NCBI GenBank assembly: GCA_900315895.1
Contig: ONAY01000019.1
Span: 1 to 32,795 of the forward strand
Source: an uncultured Eubacteriales bacterium
GTDB taxonomy: Bacteria > Bacillota > Clostridia > Peptostreptococcales > Anaerovoracaceae
Reading direction: 5' to 3'
Length of the DNA: 32,795 nt
A model generated the notes under the pieces. That model was not told the origin of the DNA. It saw only the letters and a list, made by a program, of their open reading frames with translations, and ran no database searches. A program made the position numbers and the translations under genes. Positions 31,619-32,795 of this stretch are shown in pieces. The number at the start of each line of letters is the position of its first letter. The stretch's first letter is position 1.

Positions 31619-32518
31619 TCAAATTTCCTGCGGTTTGGAGGTCATAGTCTGCTCCTGGTTGCGCACGTTGATCCTGGTGTAAGGCGGTACCGACTTGGTG
31701 ATGAAGGCGCTGCCGCCGATGACTGAATCGTGGCCGATGATGGTCTCGCCGCCCAGGATCGAGGCGCCGGAGTAAATAGTCACATTGTCCTCGATGGTGG
31801 GGTGGCGCCTGCAGCCCCTGAGGTCCTGGCCGCCGGAGGTGGACAGGCCGCCCAGGGTCACGCCCTGATAGATCTTGACGTGATCGCCGATAACGGTGGT
31901 CTCGCCGATGACTACGCCGGTACCGTGGTCGATAAAGAAGTACTCGCCGATCTCCGCTCCCGGATGGATGTCAACGCCGGTCTTGGCGTGGGCGTATTCG
32001 GCCATGATCCTTGGAAGCACCGGAACGTTTAGCTTGGTCAGCTCGTGGGCCAGCCTGTAGACCGTAACCGCATAAAGCCCCGGGTATGAGGAGATGATCT
32101 CCGCCCTGTCCTCTGCGGCGGGGTCTCCCTCGTAAAAGGCCTCCACGTCTTTTTCCAGCTTGGCCCGGACCATGGGGATCCTGTGAAGAAATTCTGCTGT
32201 TATCTCTTCAGCCACAGCTTCGGCCTGGGCCGCAAGCTCGCCGTCTTCGTCCTCTTCGGCGTTCCCCAGCACGATGGCCACCTGTCTCTCAAGGTTGTAT
32301 GCAATATCCTCAACCAGGGCAGCCAGAGTATGCCTGGGGTTATACATTTTTAGTGAGCTGTTGTGGTAATATCCGGGGTAGATAACTTCGAAGAGCTCGT
32401 CCACGATCCTCTCGGTCTTGCGCTTTGAGGGCAGGGAGAACACGTCCATCTGGTCGATAGCCCTAGTCTCGCCGTAGTCGTTCAAGATAAGCTCCGTAAG
32501 TCCGTTTATGTTTTTCAT
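31619..32518 (-). CDS. cysE: Serine O-acetyltransferase (EpsC/SatA type)
   Basis: This 299-residue enzyme makes O-acetylserine for CysK. A helical N-terminal domain (about 1-170) precedes the left-handed beta-helix with hexapeptide repeats: VDIHPGAEIGEYFFIDHGTGVVIGE is the active-site stretch in essence (H158, D143-type pair upstream and H198 in FIDHGTG), followed by VKIYQGVTLGG. The N-terminal domain is longer than in E. coli CysE, as in the SatA/EpsC branch. GGAGG lies upstream of the ATG. The promoter shows no ACCTACC site, so it may not share the control of cysK. Confidence 0.93.
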   Translation of the reverse strand: MKNINGLTELILNDYGETRAIDQMDVFSLPSKRKTERIVDELFEVIYPGYYHNSSLKMYNPRHTLAALVEDIAYNLERQVAIVLGNAEEDEDGELAAQAEAVAEEITAEFLHRIPMVRAKLEKDVEAFYEGDPAAEDRAEIISSYPGLYAVTVYRLAHELTKLNVPVLPRIMAEYAHAKTGVDIHPGAEIGEYFFIDHGTGVVIGETTVIGDHVKIYQGVTLGGLSTSGGQDLRGCRRHPTIEDNVTIYSGASILGGETIIGHDSVIGGSAFITKSVPPYTRINVRNQEQTMTSKPQEI

Positions 32519-32566
32519 GTCCCTTCCTCCATTGGTTCTGGCATTGTTTCTTGTGGTAATGCACCG

Positions 32567-32595
32567 ATTTTAGCACAAAAAATTGTTTTTGTACA
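32567..32595 (-). promoter_or_regulatory. Promoter of cysE
   Basis: On the minus strand a TG-extended -10 TAAAAT (32572-32567) lies 17 bp from -35 TGTACA (32595-32590). The spacer contains an A/T-run palindrome (CAAAAA-ATT-GTTTTTG type). Confidence 0.55.
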
Positions 32596-32602
32596 GTGGG
32601 AG

Positions 32603-32668
32603 AGGCGGAGCCCGGTATTCGGCGGCCGCTCTCGCTCAGTCCTCGCGCAGCGGTTCTAAGCTCCGCCT
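32603..32668. other. GC-rich nested hairpin upstream of cysE
   Basis: The 9-bp arms AGGCGGAGC (32603-32611) and GCTCCGCCT (32660-32668) enclose a second stem CCGCT/AGCGG (32626-32630, 32649-32653). It lies between the cysE promoter and a possible gene end at 32726. It may be a terminator without a U-tract or a repeat; I recognise no RNA family. Bases 32669-32725 show nothing else. Confidence 0.4.
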
Positions 32669-32725
32669 GCGCTTCAGGGCAAAAGATACGAAGTACTGGG
32701 GATATAGGACAAAAAGCGTTGGTGA

Positions 32726-32795
32726 CTAGTCCCAGTAAACAGGATATTTTGAATAGTGATGAAGCTCACTCCAAACTATCGCATCACCCCAGTTG
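32726..32795 (-). CDS. Possible C-terminus of an unknown protein, running off the window
   Basis: One minus-strand frame is open from the window edge to TAG at 32726 and gives 22 residues rich in aromatic and histidine residues, ending YSKYPVYWD. The other two frames on that strand stop within the first 18 bases. The stretch is too short to prove coding, and its AT-richer codons differ from neighbours. I do not recognise the protein. Confidence 0.35.
   Translation of the reverse strand, partial: NWGDAIVWSELHHYSKYPVYWD

Overview
The window is about 32.8 kb of bacterial chromosome from an obligate anaerobe, most likely a Clostridia-type member of the Bacillota with GC in the fifties. The support is strong AGGAGG-type ribosome binding sites, a lipoprotein with a short low-GC style signal peptide, an Rrf2/iscS/iscU module, a YczE-type membrane protein, a C_GCAxxG_C_C protein, a glycyl-radical activase, and many peptide and amino-acid hydrolases. 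No rRNA, complete insertion sequence, prophage or CRISPR array is visible.

Layout. Bases 1-685 hold one end of a 99-bp repeat, a small hairpin array, a tRNA-Leu with the unusual anticodon AAG, and tRNA-like fragments. Bases 686-7136 (+) carry an aldo/keto reductase with two Fe-S motifs, a TatD-associated radical SAM protein, a nucleotidyltransferase, a DUF2148 ferredoxin-like protein, an M20D amidohydrolase, a lipoprotein and a threonine aldolase. Bases 7238-17825 (-) carry a YfcC-type transporter with an M20 deacylase, a pepC / M20 / YgjP-like protease / zinc ribbon / SGNH hydrolase operon, and an activase / M20 / SDR / C_GCAxxG operon. A divergent AraC-type regulator (18045-19910) faces the last operon. 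Bases 19982-26313 (-) carry a CoA-disulfide reductase with rhodanese domain, a PARG-like protein, a nitroreductase, a HAD phosphatase, and the rrf2, iscU, iscS set. cysK (+) diverges from iscS. Then follow a small membrane protein and a Y-family polymerase (-), a YczE protein, a NYN/OST-HTH protein and a 63-residue protein (+), a second, larger hairpin array, the second copy of the 99-bp repeat, and cysE (-).

How the genes fit together. The dominant theme is peptide and amino-acid use (four M20 hydrolases, PepC, threonine aldolase, YfcC transporter) with cysteine and Fe-S metabolism (cysE, cysK, iscS, iscU, rrf2). The rrf2, iscS and cysK promoters all carry the same GGTAGGT/ACCTACC half-site on or next to well-formed 17-bp-spaced promoters, which predicts one Rrf2-controlled sulfur/Fe-S regulon.

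The least ordinary structure is at the two ends. A 99-bp sequence with an IS3-like tip occurs as a perfect inverted repeat at 1-99 and 31493-31591. At both sites it stops exactly 10 bp from the motif TACGGCYTGA, the edge of a hairpin array with a period of about 51 bp. This suggests an element that targets the short loops of a palindromic repeat family, comparable in idea to IS1397 in enterobacterial REP/BIME repeats.
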